Assembly (NCBI RefSeq): GCF_937952055.1
Contig: NZ_CALFYO010000021.1
Location: forward strand, 1-64,000
Source of the DNA: an uncultured Piscinibacter sp.
GTDB taxonomy: Bacteria; Pseudomonadota; Gammaproteobacteria; Burkholderiales; Burkholderiaceae_C
Direction: 5' to 3'
Length of the DNA stretch: 64,000 nucleotides
Under the pieces are notes generated by a model. That model searched no databases. It saw only the letters and a program-made list of their open reading frames with translations, and was not told the DNA's origin. The position numbers and the translations under genes are program-made. Below, one piece after another: positions 1 through 8,907 of the stretch. How positions within the stretch are numbered: position 1 is the stretch's first letter; every line of letters starts with the position of its first letter.

Positions 1-43
1 GGACGAAAAGAGCATCGGCCTGAGCGTTCTCTACAACTGGTAG
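1..43 (+). CDS. C-terminal end of an outer-membrane beta-barrel protein (partial)
   Basis: Only the last 13 codons are inside the window; the frame begins at base 2 and ends with TAG at 41-43. The peptide ends IGLSVLYNW. The terminal residue is aromatic and hydrophobic residues alternate back from it (W, Y, V, L, I at every second place). That is the classic C-terminal beta-signal read by the BAM complex. The family cannot be told from so few residues. Confidence 0.55.
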   Translation, partial: DEKSIGLSVLYNW

Positions 44-67
44 GCCAACCGGCTCCGGGGCATCGGT

Positions 68-87
68 GCGGCCGGCATGCCGGCCGC
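68..87. terminator. 20-bp perfect palindrome after the barrel gene, terminator-like
   Basis: The 20 bases are a perfect palindrome, with an 8-bp GC arm GCGGCCGG, a CATG centre and the matching arm. It lies 25 bases after the stop of the upstream gene and could fold as a stable hairpin. There is no T-run on either side, so an intrinsic terminator is only a possibility. Confidence 0.35.
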
Positions 88-363
88 CGGGGTCGTGTAT
101 TCGCCCATCGTCCTCTGGAAGGAGCCCTCACCGGCTTCACGCTGCCGGCGCCCGCCCAGGATTCCTGGAGCAGGGTTCGTGTGCTCCGCGTGGCGCGACG
201 TGGAGCAAGGTCGGAAGCACAGGAGGGTCCGCACGGGACCCTCGTGGACGTCATCCTCGCGCGGGTGAAGGGCGTCGAACTCTCGTAGGCAGTTCGGGAA
301 GCTGCCGTTCCGCCCTTGAACGGCACCCGCACGTGGCGGCGCGATGCCAGCGTGGCGCCACGC
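88..363. other. Intergenic stretch with no recognisable gene
   Basis: Between the hairpin and the stop of the protease gene I see no frame with family resemblance, no RNA gene and no repeat. It is the shared downstream region of two converging genes. Confidence 0.5.
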
Positions 364-1929
364 TCAACGGCCGCAGCCGCGCGCCGCGATGCGGTCGACC
401 GCTGCCTTGGCCTGCACGAGACCATAGCCGAACTTGTTGTCGCGGCCTGCCGGCCCCAGGTCCAGCGCGCTCAGGTTCAGCGAGCTGCGCAACTGCGACG
501 CGGTGCATTCCGGACGCATCGCCCACACCAGCGCAGCCACCGCCGAGACATGCGGCGTCGCCATCGAGGTGCCGTCGAAGAAGGCGTAGTTCGACGCCGT
601 CACGCTGACCGTCGCGGTCTGGCCGAACTGGCCGCGCATCGCCGCGCCCTCGGTGTCGGAGGCCGTCACCGACGGGATGGCCGTCACCGTGCCGCCCAGC
701 GTGCCGCCGAAGCTGCCGGCGACGTTGTTGTAGATGACCGCGCCGACCCCCCCGCTGACCTGGCAGTTCGACACCTTCGTGGCGAAGTCGTAGGTGCCGC
801 GCTGGATCAGGCAGACCTTGCCGTTCATGCTGCCGGCCACCGCCGAACCGCCCAGGCCGAAGTCGGCCAGGGGCGCGCCCACGCTGGCGATCGGCGAGCC
901 GTCCATGCCGCCGGGCGCATAGGCGGCCGCACCGACACTCAGCGCCGAAGCCCGGCCCGTGCCCATCGGCACGGTGGACAGCACGTTGACGCCCGGCCCC
1001 GCGATCTCGACGTCCTTGTTGTACTGCGAGAACGTCGCCCACTGCCGGGCCTCGTCGATCGCCGCCACCGAGACGACGCTGCCGTAGCCGGCCGGGTACG
1101 AGACACGCGTGTTGCCGCCGTTGCCTGCGGCGGCGATGGACAGGATGTTGTTGGTCGACAGCAGCGTGTCGAAGGTGCGCTGCTCGGTGCGGCTGGAGAA
1201 CGAGCCGCCGAGCGACATGCTGATGATGTTCGCGCCGGCGTCTCGGCACCTGTTCGCCGCCGCGGCGAGGGTCGACGAGTAGGCCCAGGCCTCGGCGCCG
1301 AAGACCTTGACGATGTGCAGCTTGATCGTGCCGTTCGAGTTGACGCCGACCACGCCGCCGGCGTTGTCGAGCGCGGAGACCGTTCCGGCCACGTGCGTGC
1401 CGTGGTGGTTCTCGTCCGTGTACCACCAGCCGGTGCCCGGGTCGTACTCGCCGGTCACGTTGCCGCCGGCGGACAAGTCCTCGTGGCTGCGGTCGTAGCC
1501 CGAGTCGATGATGCAGACCTTGCGGCTCGCCACGCTGACGCCGGCGAGTTGGTCAGCCTGCACCATGGCGATGCCATACGGCAGCAGCTGGCCGACGGCG
1601 TAGGGCGTGCCGGTGGTCGGCGAAGTGCCGCCCATCGGGTAGCGCTTGACGTCCTCCTCGACGTACTCGACCGCCGGGTTGCGGGCCAGCGCGGCGACGG
1701 CCTGCGCCGGCAGCTCGGCCGCGATCGCGTCCGTGCCGTGGATCGCCAGCTTCACGTCGCCGCGCGCGGCGGCCACCGCCGCCCTGGCCGCCCCAGCGCT
1801 GCCTGGCTTGTAGGCCACGATGTAGCGCGTGGTGCCGGCCTGTGCGGCGGCAGGCGGCACGATCGCTGCGCAGGCGAGCAGGGCGAGCGCGGCATGGGCA
1901 AGGGCACGCAGGTGGCGCGGTGTGTGCAT
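364..1929 (-). CDS. Secreted subtilisin-family (S8) serine protease with inserted PA domain
   Basis: 521 residues. An N-terminal signal peptide (about 1-30, ending AAAQA) precedes an I9-type propeptide (about 34-97). The catalytic domain shows Asp142 (IIDSG), His176 (HGTHVAG), the oxyanion Asn270 (AAGN) and Ser455 (GTSMATP), so the triad is complete. Residues about 325-445 form an insertion resembling a protease-associated (PA) domain, between the Asn and Ser motifs. The enzyme should be exported, self-processed and degrade extracellular protein. I chose the ATG at 1929 because the signal peptide begins there; the frame is open upstream from a GTG but that extension is unlike the family. It stands alone, facing away from trmB. 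Confidence 0.9.
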   Translation of the reverse strand: MHTPRHLRALAHAALALLACAAIVPPAAAQAGTTRYIVAYKPGSAGAARAAVAAARGDVKLAIHGTDAIAAELPAQAVAALARNPAVEYVEEDVKRYPMGGTSPTTGTPYAVGQLLPYGIAMVQADQLAGVSVASRKVCIIDSGYDRSHEDLSAGGNVTGEYDPGTGWWYTDENHHGTHVAGTVSALDNAGGVVGVNSNGTIKLHIVKVFGAEAWAYSSTLAAAANRCRDAGANIISMSLGGSFSSRTEQRTFDTLLSTNNILSIAAAGNGGNTRVSYPAGYGSVVSVAAIDEARQWATFSQYNKDVEIAGPGVNVLSTVPMGTGRASALSVGAAAYAPGGMDGSPIASVGAPLADFGLGGSAVAGSMNGKVCLIQRGTYDFATKVSNCQVSGGVGAVIYNNVAGSFGGTLGGTVTAIPSVTASDTEGAAMRGQFGQTATVSVTASNYAFFDGTSMATPHVSAVAALVWAMRPECTASQLRSSLNLSALDLGPAGRDNKFGYGLVQAKAAVDRIAARGCGR

Positions 1930-2087
1930 GGACAGATCCTCGGTGGAAGGGTGACTGCAGTCTACGGAGGTGCCCCGCCAGCGCCCAGCGGATGTGCCCG
2001 GACGCCCACCGAATGGGGGACTGCACTGTGGCGGCTGCGGCACAATGCCGCGCCGCGTGTAACGCGTTGCTGCCGATTCCGTCACTC

Positions 2088-2774
2088 ATGAACTCTGCCG
2101 ACTCATCGCCTCGCCGGGCCATCCGCAGCTATGTGGTGCGCGCCGGCCGCATGGGCACGGGCCAGATGCGCGCGCTGGCCGAACTGGCGCCGCACTACGT
2201 GCTGCCATTCGCGGCCGCCGTCACGGACTTCACGGCAGCGTTCGGCCGCGCCGCGCCGCTGGTCGTCGAGATCGGGTTCGGCATGGGCGACGCCACCGCG
2301 CAGATCGCCGCGGCACGCCCCGACACCAGTTTCCTCGGCATCGAGGTGCATCCGCCCGGCGTCGGCGCGCTGCTGCAGCGCATCGAGGCGCTTGGCCTGG
2401 CCAACCTGCGCATCGTGCAGCACGACGCCGTCGAGGTGCTGGAACGCATGGTCGCGCCGGCGTCGCTGGCCGGGGTGCACGTGTTCTTCCCTGATCCCTG
2501 GCACAAGAAGCGCCACCACAAGCGCCGGCTCATCCAGCCGCCCTTCGTCGCCCTGCTGGCGAGCCGGCTGGCCCCCGGCGGCTACCTGCATTGCGCGACC
2601 GACTGGCAACCGTATGCCGAGCAGATGCTCGACGTCCTGTCGTCCGACCCGACACTGAAGAACCGCTTCGAGGGCTACGCCCCCCGGCCCGACTATCGGC
2701 CGCTGACCAAGTTCGAGAACCGCGGTCTCAGGTTGGGCCACGGCGTGTGGGACCTGGTGTTCGAACGCGTCTAG
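2088..2774 (+). CDS. trmB: tRNA (guanine-N7-)-methyltransferase TrmB
   Basis: 228 residues. It makes m7G46 in the variable loop of tRNA using S-adenosylmethionine. The SAM-binding motif EIGFGMG is at 61-67, the family signature FPDPWHKKRHHKRR at 134-147, and the conserved RPLTKFENRG near the C-terminus at 204-213. The length is usual for bacterial TrmB. The frame is open far upstream, but the ATG at 2088 gives the normal N-terminus. The gene ends five bases before the stop of the converging uppP, with no obvious terminator between them. Confidence 0.95.
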   Translation: MNSADSSPRRAIRSYVVRAGRMGTGQMRALAELAPHYVLPFAAAVTDFTAAFGRAAPLVVEIGFGMGDATAQIAAARPDTSFLGIEVHPPGVGALLQRIEALGLANLRIVQHDAVEVLERMVAPASLAGVHVFFPDPWHKKRHHKRRLIQPPFVALLASRLAPGGYLHCATDWQPYAEQMLDVLSSDPTLKNRFEGYAPRPDYRPLTKFENRGLRLGHGVWDLVFERV

Positions 2775-2778
2775 GCAC

Positions 2779-3612
2779 TCACTCGTGCCAGCCCACCCAG
2801 CCGAAGTGCGCGGTGGACAGCACCACGATGCCGAAGGCGATGCGGTACCAGGCGAAGGGCGTGAAAGTGTGGCTGGCGATGTAGCGCAACAGCCAGCGCA
2901 CGCAGATCCACGCCGACACGAACGAGAACAGCAGCCCGACGCCGAACAGCGGCAGGTCGGCCGCCGAGAGCAGCGCGCGTTCCTTGTAGAGGCTGTAGGC
3001 GCCCGCGCCGACCAGGGTCGGGATGGCCAGGTAGAAGCTGAAGTCGGTGGCCACCCTGCGGTCCAGGCCGAGCAGCATGCCACCGATGATGGTGGCGCCC
3101 GAGCGGCTGGTGCCGGGGATCATCGCCAGGCATTGCACGAGGCCCACCTTCAGCGCATCCCAGGCCGTCATGTCGTCGACCGCGTGGATGCGCGCGTCCG
3201 CGCCACGCCGCTCGGCCCACAGGATGACCAGACCGCCGACGATGAAGGCCGTGGCCACCACGGTGGGCGTGAACAGATGGGCCTTGATCGTCTTGCCGAA
3301 CAGCAGGCCAAGCAGCACCGCCGGGGCGAAGGCGATCAGTACGTTGAGCGTGAAGCGCTTCGCCGCGGCACTGCCCCGGCCCAGGCCCGCCGCGGTGTCG
3401 CGCAGTCGCTGCCAGTAGACGATCACCACGGCGACGATCGCGCCGGTCTGGATGGCGATGTCGAAGACCTTGCTCTTGTCGTCGGTGAAGCCGAGCAGCG
3501 AGCCGGCAAGGATCAGGTGGCCGGTGCTCGAGATCGGCAGGAACTCGGTGAGACCCTCGACGATGCCCATGACGGCCGCCTTGGCCAGGAAGATCCACTG
3601 CGCGAGGTCCAA
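2779..3612 (-). CDS. uppP: Undecaprenyl-diphosphate phosphatase UppP (BacA)
   Basis: 277 residues, an integral membrane enzyme that recycles undecaprenyl diphosphate to the monophosphate lipid carrier for peptidoglycan and other surface polymers. Both family signatures are present: the glutamate-rich GIVEGLTEFLPISSTGHL at 16-33 (Glu19, Glu23, His32) and PGTSRSG at 166-172 with the catalytic Arg170. The start is a TTG at 3612, supported by GGAG about eight bases upstream and by the fit to the family's N-terminus. The first internal ATG (codon 15) would cut into the first membrane segment. Confidence 0.93.
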   Translation of the reverse strand: MDLAQWIFLAKAAVMGIVEGLTEFLPISSTGHLILAGSLLGFTDDKSKVFDIAIQTGAIVAVVIVYWQRLRDTAAGLGRGSAAAKRFTLNVLIAFAPAVLLGLLFGKTIKAHLFTPTVVATAFIVGGLVILWAERRGADARIHAVDDMTAWDALKVGLVQCLAMIPGTSRSGATIIGGMLLGLDRRVATDFSFYLAIPTLVGAGAYSLYKERALLSAADLPLFGVGLLFSFVSAWICVRWLLRYIASHTFTPFAWYRIAFGIVVLSTAHFGWVGWHE

Positions 3613-3678
3613 ACAGGCTCTCCGGGTTGCGGGGTGGCGCGCATGATAGCGGCCCGTTCCTTCGGTCTTGCCGCGCGC

Positions 3679-4911
3679 TCACTCGTAGCGCAGCGCCTGG
3701 ATGGGCAGCAGGCTGGCGGCGCGGCGTGCCGGGTAGTAGCCGAAGAACACGCCCACCGCGGCCGAGAAGCCCACCGCGAGCAGCACGGCCTCGGCGCTGA
3801 GCGCCACCTGCCAGCCGGCGAAAGCGCCGACGCCCCAGGTCGCCGCCGCGCCCAGCACCACGCCGATCGCGCCGCCGACCAGGCTGAGCGTCACCGCCTC
3901 GATGAGGAACTGGCCGAGGATGTCGCGGCCGCGCGCGCCCACGGCCATGCGCAGCCCGATCTCGCGCGTGCGCTCGGTGACGCTGACCAGCATGATGTTC
4001 ATGATGCCGATGCCGCCCACCACCAGGCTCACGCCGGCGACGGCGGCCAGCAGCAGGGTCATCACCCGGCTCGACTCCTCCTGCGCGGCGAGCATCTCGG
4101 TGAGGTTGCGGATGCTGAAGTCGTCGTCCTGTCCGGGCTGCAGGCGGTGTCGCTGGCGCATCAGCTCGCGGATGTTCTGCTCCGCCGCCGTCATGCTGAG
4201 GCCCTCGCGCACCTTCACCGTGGCCGCACCGATGCGCTTGAGCCGGCCTCCGCCCATGCCCTGGATGCGGTTGCGGAAGGTGGACAGCGGCACGATCACG
4301 ATGTCGTCCTGATCCTGGCCGATCGAGTTCTGGCCCTTGCGCGCCAGCACGCCGATCACCGTCAGCGGCACCTTCTTCACGCGGATGATCTGGTCGATCG
4401 GATCGGCGCCGGCGAACAACTGCTCGGCCACCGTCCGGCCGATGATCGCCACCTTGCCCGAGCCGGCGATCTCGCCGGCCTCGAAGACGCGCCCCTCGGC
4501 CACGGGCCAATCACGCACCTCGAAGTAGTCGCTCCAGGTGCCGAAGACCTGGGTGCTCCAATTGGCGTTGCCGGCGACGATCTGCGCTCCCGTACGCAGC
4601 GACGGCGCCACCGCCTGCACCTCGGGCACCTCGAGCGCGATCGCCCTCGCGTCCTCTTCGGTGAGCGTCTGCCCGCTCTGCGCGCCCAGCCGGATGCCGC
4701 CCTGCGACACGGCCCCGGGCAGCACCAGCATGACGTTGGAGCCCAAGGCCTTGATCTGCGCCTCGACGCGCTGCTGCGCCCCCTGGCCGACCGCGATCAT
4801 GGTGATCACCGCGGCCACGCCGATGATGATGCCCAGCATGGTGAGCATGCTGCGCAGCAGGTTGGTGCTCAGCGCTCGCCAGGCCGAGCGCAGGGCTGCG
4901 AGCGCGTTCAT
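3679..4911 (-). CDS. MacB-type ABC transporter permease
   Basis: 410 residues. One membrane segment (about 18-40) is followed by a periplasmic domain to about 280 and then three membrane segments (about 285-400), the MacB/FtsX layout. The ATPase domain that is fused in MacB itself is here a separate gene just upstream, overlapping by four bases (ATGA, 4908-4911). With the ATPase and the adaptor it should form a tripartite exporter for macrolide-like compounds, peptides or lipid substrates. The substrate cannot be read from sequence. Confidence 0.88.
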   Translation of the reverse strand: MNALAALRSAWRALSTNLLRSMLTMLGIIIGVAAVITMIAVGQGAQQRVEAQIKALGSNVMLVLPGAVSQGGIRLGAQSGQTLTEEDARAIALEVPEVQAVAPSLRTGAQIVAGNANWSTQVFGTWSDYFEVRDWPVAEGRVFEAGEIAGSGKVAIIGRTVAEQLFAGADPIDQIIRVKKVPLTVIGVLARKGQNSIGQDQDDIVIVPLSTFRNRIQGMGGGRLKRIGAATVKVREGLSMTAAEQNIRELMRQRHRLQPGQDDDFSIRNLTEMLAAQEESSRVMTLLLAAVAGVSLVVGGIGIMNIMLVSVTERTREIGLRMAVGARGRDILGQFLIEAVTLSLVGGAIGVVLGAAATWGVGAFAGWQVALSAEAVLLAVGFSAAVGVFFGYYPARRAASLLPIQALRYE

Positions 4912-5624
4912 GGGGTCGCCGCCAGCGCTGCGGGGCGCACCGGCCGCTGCGGCGCGTCCTCGACGATGCGGCCGTCGCGAAAGACGATGCGGCGCACCGC
5001 CCAGGCGGCGATGTCCTGCTCGTGAGTGACAATGATCACCGTCATGCCCTGTGCGTTGAGCTCGGCGAGCAGTTGCATGATGTCCTGCGACGTGCGGGTG
5101 TCCAGCGCGCCGGTGGGCTCGTCGGCGAGGATGAGCTGCGGCCGGTTCACCAACGCCCGCGCGATCGCCACGCGCTGCTGCTGGCCGCCCGAGAGTTCCG
5201 CCGGCGTGTGGCCGCCGCGTTCGGCCAGGCCGACGCGCGCGAGTGCCTCGCGCGCCCGCGCATGGCGCTCGGCCGGTTTCACCCCGGCGTAGACCAAGGG
5301 CAGCTCGACGTTCTCCAGCGCGCTGGTCCTCGGCAGCAGGTTGAACTGCTGGAAGACGAAGCCGATGCGGCGGTTGCGGATCGAGGCGAGCGCGTCGCCA
5401 TCGAGCGCCGCGACTTCCTCGCCGGCGAGCCGGTAGCGGCCTTCGGTCGGCCGGTCCAGGCAGCCGAGGATGTTCATCAGCGTGCTCTTGCCCGAGCCGG
5501 AGGCGCCCATCACCGCGACGAATTCGCCCTCCTCGATGCGCAGCGACACGCCGCGCAGCGCGTGCACGGTCTGCTCGCCCATCGTGTAGGTCTTGACGAG
5601 CTCTTCCGCCTCGATGAGCGCCAT
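4908..5624 (-). CDS. MacB-type ABC transporter ATP-binding protein
   Basis: 238 residues, a cytoplasmic nucleotide-binding subunit of the LolD/MacB class. Walker A (GASGSGKST) is at 40-48, the signature LSGGQQQ at 144-150, Walker B (LILADEP) at 164-170 and the switch His201 in VTHE. The ATG at 5624 gives the usual start; the frame is open further upstream but that part is not family-like and would run into the adaptor gene. The stop overlaps the permease start in ATGA, so the two are translationally coupled. Confidence 0.92.
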   Translation of the reverse strand: MALIEAEELVKTYTMGEQTVHALRGVSLRIEEGEFVAVMGASGSGKSTLMNILGCLDRPTEGRYRLAGEEVAALDGDALASIRNRRIGFVFQQFNLLPRTSALENVELPLVYAGVKPAERHARAREALARVGLAERGGHTPAELSGGQQQRVAIARALVNRPQLILADEPTGALDTRTSQDIMQLLAELNAQGMTVIIVTHEQDIAAWAVRRIVFRDGRIVEDAPQRPVRPAALAATP

Positions 5625-5637
5625 GGCTGCCGCCGCC

Positions 5638-6945
5638 TCAGAACATCGGCCTCGGGCCGCCCCCGGGGCGCTGCGCGCCGGCAGCCCCCGGCGCATTGAC
5701 ACCGGTGATCACGGTCGTCCCCTCGCGCAAGGCCTGTGCGAGCGGGCCGTCCGGCGGCACGAGCAACTCGGTCGACACGCCGTCGCTGATGCCCAGGCGC
5801 ACGTTCCAGGCCTGCGCCGCGCCCTGGTCGTCGAGCGTGTGCAGGCGCCCGAGCGCCGGCGCTCGCCCGGCGCCCGCCACACGCGGCGCCGACGCCGGCT
5901 CGACGCCCTGAAGGCGCACGCGCAGCGCCGCGTTGGGCACCTTCAGCACGTTCTCGCGCGTGTCCGTGACGATGCGCACGTTCGCCGTCATGCCCGGCAG
6001 CACCGTGCCGTCGGGGTTGGCGAAGCGGACCACCACGGTGTAGGTGACCACGTTCTGGCTGGTCACGGCGGCCTTGCGGATCTGGCTCACGCGCCCCTCG
6101 AAGCCGCGCCCGGGAAACGCATCGATGCTGAAGCTCACCGGCTGCTGCGGCTTCACGCGCGCGATGTCGGCCTCGTCGATCGACGCGTCGACCTGCATGT
6201 CCTGCAGGTTGCGCGCGATGATGAACAGCTCCGGGGCCTGCAGGCTCGCCGCCACCGTCTGGCCGACGTCGACGCTGCGCTTGATGACCACGCCGTCGAC
6301 CGGCGAGCGGATCTCGGTGCGCTCCAGGTCGACCCTGGCCTGCGCCAGCGCGGCCTCGCGCTGCCGCACCAAGGCCTGCGCGCTGACCGCCTGCGCGCGG
6401 GCCACGTCGAGCTGCGCCTGCGTGACCTTCAGCGACTCGGCCAGCGACGCGGCGGTGTTGCGCGCGTTGTCGTACTCCGCCGGCGAGATGAAGTTCTGTC
6501 CGAGCAGTTCGAGCTTGCGCTGCGCGTCGCGCTGGGCGTTGTCGGCCTCGAGCCTCGCCCTGGAGACGCCAGCCATCACGGCGGCGACGTTGGCCTGCGC
6601 GTTGAGCACCGCGGCGCGCGCCGACTCGAGGTCGGCCTGGGCCTGGCGGACCTTGTACTCGAAGCTCTCCGGATCGAGCCGCGCGATCAGCTGGCCGCGC
6701 TTGACCTCGGTGTTGAAGTCGGCACGGATCTCCCTGATCTGCCCGGACACCTGGCTGCCCACGATGACCTGCGACACCGGGTTGACCGTGCCCGCCGAAG
6801 AAACCGCGGCGGCGAGCGGGCCTCGCTCGATCTTCGCGGTTCGGTAGCTCGACGGGGCGTCCCCACTGCGCTGCGCCCACCACCCACCTGCCAGCGCCGC
6901 GCCTGCCAGGGCCAGGCCGGCCAGCCACCACCGCTTGTACGTCAT
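5638..6945 (-). CDS. MacA-like periplasmic adaptor (HlyD/RND-MFP family)
   Basis: 435 residues. A membrane anchor (about 6-24) precedes the barrel/lipoyl halves and a long alpha-hairpin (about 95-215), with the lipoyl return motif near SPVDGVVIKRSVDVGQ. It should link the inner-membrane ABC pair to an outer-membrane channel such as the TolC at 13,153. It is the first gene of the three-gene exporter operon, with 13 bases to the ATPase. It starts 112 bases from the TetR operator on the other strand, so the repressor may act on it too. Confidence 0.9.
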   Translation of the reverse strand: MTYKRWWLAGLALAGAALAGGWWAQRSGDAPSSYRTAKIERGPLAAAVSSAGTVNPVSQVIVGSQVSGQIREIRADFNTEVKRGQLIARLDPESFEYKVRQAQADLESARAAVLNAQANVAAVMAGVSRARLEADNAQRDAQRKLELLGQNFISPAEYDNARNTAASLAESLKVTQAQLDVARAQAVSAQALVRQREAALAQARVDLERTEIRSPVDGVVIKRSVDVGQTVAASLQAPELFIIARNLQDMQVDASIDEADIARVKPQQPVSFSIDAFPGRGFEGRVSQIRKAAVTSQNVVTYTVVVRFANPDGTVLPGMTANVRIVTDTRENVLKVPNAALRVRLQGVEPASAPRVAGAGRAPALGRLHTLDDQGAAQAWNVRLGISDGVSTELLVPPDGPLAQALREGTTVITGVNAPGAAGAQRPGGGPRPMF

Positions 6946-7027
6946 GGCCGCGGATTCTAGGGAGCAGCCCGCAGCGACGCCCTTTTCAGGGTCAGGCTTC
7001 GTGCATCTCGACGGCCGCGTGGCATGC

Positions 7028-7057
7028 TTGACCCATACCCTCCCGGGCAGCTATATT
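7028..7057 (+). promoter_or_regulatory. Putative sigma-70 promoter of the TetR/RND operon
   Basis: TTGACC at 7028-7033 and TATATT at 7052-7057 are separated by 18 bases, a good match to -35 and -10 boxes. The predicted transcript would begin near 7064, inside the operator and only about 12 bases before the ATG. Confidence 0.5.
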
Positions 7058-7071
7058 ACTGACCGGTCAGT
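7058..7071. promoter_or_regulatory. TetR-family operator, 14-bp perfect palindrome
   Basis: ACTGACCGGTCAGT is a perfect 14-bp palindrome directly after the putative -10 box and five bases before the ATG of the TetR gene. Location and shape are those of an autoregulatory operator. It also lies in the only intergenic region shared with the divergent MacA-like gene. Confidence 0.7.
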
Positions 7072-7075
7072 CATT

Positions 7076-7756
7076 ATGACAATGTCCTCCCCCACCACCG
7101 CCCCCCGCCACGCCCCCCGCCAACGCCGCAAGGAAGCTCGCCCGCAGGAGTTGATCGACGCCGCGCTCGCGCTGTTCGCCGAGAAGGGCTTCGCCGCGAC
7201 CCGCTCCGAGGAGGTGGCGGCGCGCGCCGGCGTGGCCAAGGGCACGCTCTACCTGTACTACCCGAGCAAGGAAGAGCTGCTCAAGGCGGTGATCAGCCAG
7301 CGACTGTCGAGCCAGATTGCCGCGGCAGCCGAGGAGTGCGAGCGCTTCGACGGGCCGAGCGCGGTGCTGCTGACCGAGGTGCTCACCAACTGGTGGATCA
7401 GCGTCTTCGACAGCCCCACCTCGGCGGTCTTCAAGCTGGTCATCACCGAGGTGCGCAACTTTCCCGAGATCGCCGACTTCTATCGCCGCGAGGTGGTCGA
7501 ACCCGGCCAGCAACTCATCGGCAAGATCCTCGAGCGCGGCATCCACCGCGGCGAGTTCCGCCGTGTCGACGTGCCGGCGGCGGTGCTGTCGCTGATCTTC
7601 CCGATGATCATGCTGTGCCTGCACAAGCACTCGCTGGCCGCCTGCGCACAGGCCGTGCCGATGATCGACCCGCACACCTTCATCCGCCAGCATGTCGAAC
7701 TGGTGCTCCACGGCCTGCGTGTCGATGCGGCTCCCGCCCCGCGGAGCCGCGCATGA
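7076..7756 (+). CDS. TetR-family transcriptional repressor of efflux genes
   Basis: 226 residues. The N-terminal helix-turn-helix (about 24-70, ending GTLYLYYPSKEEL) is typical of TetR/AcrR proteins, followed by an all-helical ligand domain. ATGs at 7076 and 7082 are both possible; neither has a clear Shine-Dalgarno site, which fits a nearly leaderless mRNA. The stop overlaps the start of the following adaptor gene (ATGA). It probably represses its own operon by binding the adjacent palindrome until an efflux substrate is bound. Confidence 0.9.
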   Translation: MTMSSPTTAPRHAPRQRRKEARPQELIDAALALFAEKGFAATRSEEVAARAGVAKGTLYLYYPSKEELLKAVISQRLSSQIAAAAEECERFDGPSAVLLTEVLTNWWISVFDSPTSAVFKLVITEVRNFPEIADFYRREVVEPGQQLIGKILERGIHRGEFRRVDVPAAVLSLIFPMIMLCLHKHSLAACAQAVPMIDPHTFIRQHVELVLHGLRVDAAPAPRSRA

Positions 7757-8889
7757 AGCGCCACCTGAAGTGGATCCTGCCGCTGCTGGCGCTGCTGGTG
7801 CTGGCCGCCGGGGTCATGCGTTCGCTCGACAAGCGCCGCGCCGAGCAGGCCGCGCCCTCGGCGCGCGCCACGCTGGCACTGGACCTGGCGCCCGCCGACG
7901 TGGTCGTCGCCCGCACGTTCCCGCTGTCGCGCACGCTGGATATCTCGGGCGGCCTGAAGGCGGTGAACACCGCGCTGGTCAAGGCCAAGGTCGCCGCCGA
8001 GTTGCGCAGGCTGAGCGTGCGCGAAGGCGACCGCGTCAAGGCCGGCCAGGTGATCGGCCAGCTCGACACCGCCGAGCTCGACTGGCGGCTGCGCCAGGCC
8101 GAGCAGACCGCCTCCTCGGCGCGGGCTCAGCTCGACATCGCGCGGCGCACGCTGGAGAACAACCGCGCGCTGGTCGCGCAGGGCTTCATCTCAGCGACAG
8201 GGCTGGAGACCTCGGTCTCCAACGAGGCGGCGGCACAGGCCAACCACCAAGCCGCCGTCGCCGCCGCCGAACTGGCCCGCAAGGCGCGCGCCGACAGCAC
8301 GCTGGTCGCGCCGATCTCCGGCCAGGTCGCGCAACGCTTCGCGCAGCCGGGTGAGCGCGTGCCGGTCGATGGCCGCATCGTCGAAATCGTCGATCTCGCC
8401 AAGCTGGAGCTGGAGGCCGCGGTGGCGCCGGAAGACGTGGTGCAGCTGGCCGTCGGCCAGGGCGCCACGCTGCGCGTCGATGGCCTCGCCGAGCCGGTGT
8501 CGGCGCGCGTCGCCCGCATCAACCCGAGCGCGCAGACCGGCAGCCGCTCCGTGCTCGTCTACCTCGCCGTCGACGCCCAGCCGGCGCTGCGCCAGGGCCT
8601 GTTCGCGCGCGGGCGTATCGTCGTGGCGCAGGCCGACGCGCTGGCCGTGCCGCTGGCCGCGGTGCGCACCGATCTGTCGCAGCCCTACGTGCTGCAGGTG
8701 CAGGACGGCAAGGCGGTGCTGAAGACGGTGACGCTGGGCATCCGCGGCGAGGTGCAAGGCCAGCCTTGGGTGGCCGTCACCGGCGGCCTGGGCGAAGGCG
8801 CGATGGTGCTCACCGGCACCGCCGGAGCGGTGCGCGACGGCACGCCGGTGCGGCTGGTCGGCCCGGCCGCAGCCTCGGCCGCGCGCTGA
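7753..8889 (+). CDS. RND efflux periplasmic adaptor (membrane fusion protein)
   Basis: 378 residues. A hydrophobic N-terminal anchor (about 5-22) is followed by the lipoyl, alpha-hairpin and beta-barrel domains of AcrA/MdtA-type adaptors; the LVAPISGQV motif marks the lipoyl half. It is the partner of the RND pump 18 bases downstream and starts inside the stop of the TetR gene, so the three genes form one operon. The helical hairpin is short, as in MdtA-type adaptors. Confidence 0.92.
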   Translation: MKRHLKWILPLLALLVLAAGVMRSLDKRRAEQAAPSARATLALDLAPADVVVARTFPLSRTLDISGGLKAVNTALVKAKVAAELRRLSVREGDRVKAGQVIGQLDTAELDWRLRQAEQTASSARAQLDIARRTLENNRALVAQGFISATGLETSVSNEAAAQANHQAAVAAAELARKARADSTLVAPISGQVAQRFAQPGERVPVDGRIVEIVDLAKLELEAAVAPEDVVQLAVGQGATLRVDGLAEPVSARVARINPSAQTGSRSVLVYLAVDAQPALRQGLFARGRIVVAQADALAVPLAAVRTDLSQPYVLQVQDGKAVLKTVTLGIRGEVQGQPWVAVTGGLGEGAMVLTGTAGAVRDGTPVRLVGPAAASAAR

Positions 8890-8907
8890 CCCACGGGGCG
8901 AGCGGCC

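Noticed and set aside
7028..7082. Alternative TetR start at an upstream codon near 6,935
   Set aside because: The upstream extension would be translated through the promoter and operator and is unlike the family N-terminus.
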